Assembly: GCA_950071955.1 (NCBI GenBank)
Contig: CATMOC010000172.1
Coordinates: 1 to 7,430 of the forward strand
DNA from: an uncultured Mesorhizobium sp.
GTDB lineage: Bacteria > Pseudomonadota > Alphaproteobacteria > Rhizobiales > Rhizobiaceae
DNA: 7,430 nt
Direction of reading: 5' to 3'
In this document: in pieces, positions 6,314 to 7,430 of the stretch
How positions within the stretch are numbered: position 1 is the first letter of the stretch
How the letters are laid out: the number at the start of each line of letters is the position of its first letter
The notes under the pieces: generated by a model
Seen by the model: the letters and a program-made list of their open reading frames with translations, nothing else
Told to the model about the DNA's origin: nothing
The model's database searches: none
Made by a program: the position numbers and the translations under genes

Positions 6314-7430
6314 TTGAATCCGAAGGAAAAAGCCAGCCCGACGACCCGACCGGATGAGGTGATCGCGCTCATTCGCCGGATGATGCGCGAGAACGGACGC
6401 GAGTACGTCTGGCACTACGTCTTCGCCATCGCGTGCCTCGTGCTTGTCGCCGGGACGACGGCCTTTACTGCATGGATCATGAACGATGTCATCAACAGCA
6501 TCTTCTATGAGCAGCGCTACGATCTCATCGCCGTAATCTCCGGAAGCATCGCTGCGGCATTCGTCATCCGGGGTCTGGCGAGTTACGGACAGGCGGTGCT
6601 TCTGGCGAAGGTCGGAAACAATCTCGTCGCCCGCTATCAGAAGCGCGTCTTCGACCATCTGATGAAGCTCGGCGTGGACTATTTCGCCGATCTGCGATCG
6701 GGCCAGTTGGCTGCCCGCATCAACGAGAACATCGCCGGGGTCCGCGACCTCCTCAACATAACGATCACCTCGATCGCCCGCGACGCCATTTCGCTGGTGG
6801 CGCTGATCGGCGTCATGGTGTTCCAGGATCCAATGCTCTCGCTGATCGCCTTCGTGATCGGGCCGCCGCTCATCTTTACGGTCAATCGGCTCATGCGCAG
6901 GCTGAGGCGCGTCACCCGCGAATCGGTCGAGTTCAATTCGCGGCTGATCGGCGCCATGCAGGAGGCCACGCAGGGCGTCGCGATCGTCAAGGCCTTCACG
7001 ATGGAGGAGCAGCTTTCCACCAAGTTGTCGGCGCTGATCGCCAGCGCCGAAGTGCGCGCCAACAAGATTGCCCGGGTGTCGGAGCGCACGACGCCAATCG
7101 CGGAGATCCTCGCGGGTTTCGCGATCGCAGGCGTGATCGCCTATGCTGGCTATCGCTCAGCAGTGGCGGGGGAGCCTCCGGGCGCGGTCTTCTCCTTCAT
7201 TGCGGCGATGCTTCTCGCTTACGACCCCGCGCGGCGTCTGGCCAGGGTGCAGGTGGGGCTGGAAAGGTCCCTGGTCAACGCCCGCATGATCTATGAGATA
7301 CTCGACATCGTCCCGGCGCAGCGAGACCCCTCCGATGCAGTGGACCTTTCCGTGCGGGAAGGCGAGATCCGGTTTGCCGACGTCCGCTTCGGCTACGTGA
7401 AGGACCATCCGGTTCTCAACGGTGTCAGTT
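6314..7430 (+). CDS. ABC transporter, fused permease and ATP-binding protein (MsbA-like exporter), 3' end outside window
   Basis: Inner-membrane exporter half-transporter of the ABC type; likely lipid or drug substrate, but the sequence does not fix it. 372 residues are visible. Residues 1-33 are a hydrophilic cytoplasmic tail, then the first membrane helix (about 34-57, ending in AGTTAFTAWIM). Further helices lie at about 70-90, 155-190 and 255-300. FDHLMKLGVDYFADLRSGQL and GAMQEATQGVAIVKAFTMEE are the intracellular-loop motifs of exporter membrane domains. GEIRFADVRFGY is the first strand and A-loop (Tyr) of the nucleotide-binding domain; the window ends before Walker A. Start: the frame opens after TAA 6254-6256 and has no ATG or GTG before TTG 6314, preceded by ACCGGGA. 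A later GTG 6359 or ATG 6380 would shorten the tail to 18 or 11 residues. The frame stays open to the right window edge, so the gene is cut and not broken. Confidence 0.92.
   Translation, partial: MNPKEKASPTTRPDEVIALIRRMMRENGREYVWHYVFAIACLVLVAGTTAFTAWIMNDVINSIFYEQRYDLIAVISGSIAAAFVIRGLASYGQAVLLAKVGNNLVARYQKRVFDHLMKLGVDYFADLRSGQLAARINENIAGVRDLLNITITSIARDAISLVALIGVMVFQDPMLSLIAFVIGPPLIFTVNRLMRRLRRVTRESVEFNSRLIGAMQEATQGVAIVKAFTMEEQLSTKLSALIASAEVRANKIARVSERTTPIAEILAGFAIAGVIAYAGYRSAVAGEPPGAVFSFIAAMLLAYDPARRLARVQVGLERSLVNARMIYEILDIVPAQRDPSDAVDLSVREGEIRFADVRFGYVKDHPVLNGVS

Overview
The window is GC-rich and almost fully coding. Protein sequences and gene order point to an alphaproteobacterium of the Hyphomicrobiales, most like the Mesorhizobium/Phyllobacteriaceae group. 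The supporting signs are a glk gene with mgsA directly upstream and an ABC exporter downstream, a penicillin-insensitive murein endopeptidase nearby, and a GANTC site inside a CtrA-like box. The assignment to a family is inference from recalled protein similarity, not from a search.

Layout: bases 1-575 hold the 5' part of uppP (undecaprenyl-diphosphatase) on the minus strand, cut by the left window edge. A short divergent spacer follows. Then everything reads on the plus strand. A tightly coupled trio comes first (749-3488): a GST-fold protein, the cobalamin-dependent tRNA epoxyqueuosine reductase queG, and an atypical SDR-type NAD(P)-binding protein, joined by TGATG and ATGA start/stop overlaps. 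A 142-base spacer with a CtrA-like/GANTC site and an inverted repeat leads into mepA (3631-4635), a secreted zinc murein endopeptidase. Next come mgsA (methylglyoxal synthase, 4737-5148) and glk (glucokinase, 5154-6194), five bases apart. The window ends inside an ABC exporter gene (6314-7430), cut just before its Walker A motif.

The genes form three themes. One is envelope building: uppP recycles the lipid carrier for peptidoglycan, mepA cuts peptidoglycan cross-links, and the ABC protein is a probable lipid or drug exporter. One is tRNA modification: queG, with two co-translated partners of unknown role. One is sugar phosphate metabolism: glk makes glucose-6-phosphate and mgsA drains dihydroxyacetone phosphate.

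The main anomaly is that mgsA is not readable in one frame. The N-terminal 43 residues lie in one frame and the C-terminal 92 residues in the next, with the break at a run of five G at 4866-4870. About eight bases appear to be missing compared with the family. I found no mobile element, CRISPR array, tRNA, rRNA or evident new defence-type system; the region otherwise looks like ordinary chromosomal housekeeping sequence.
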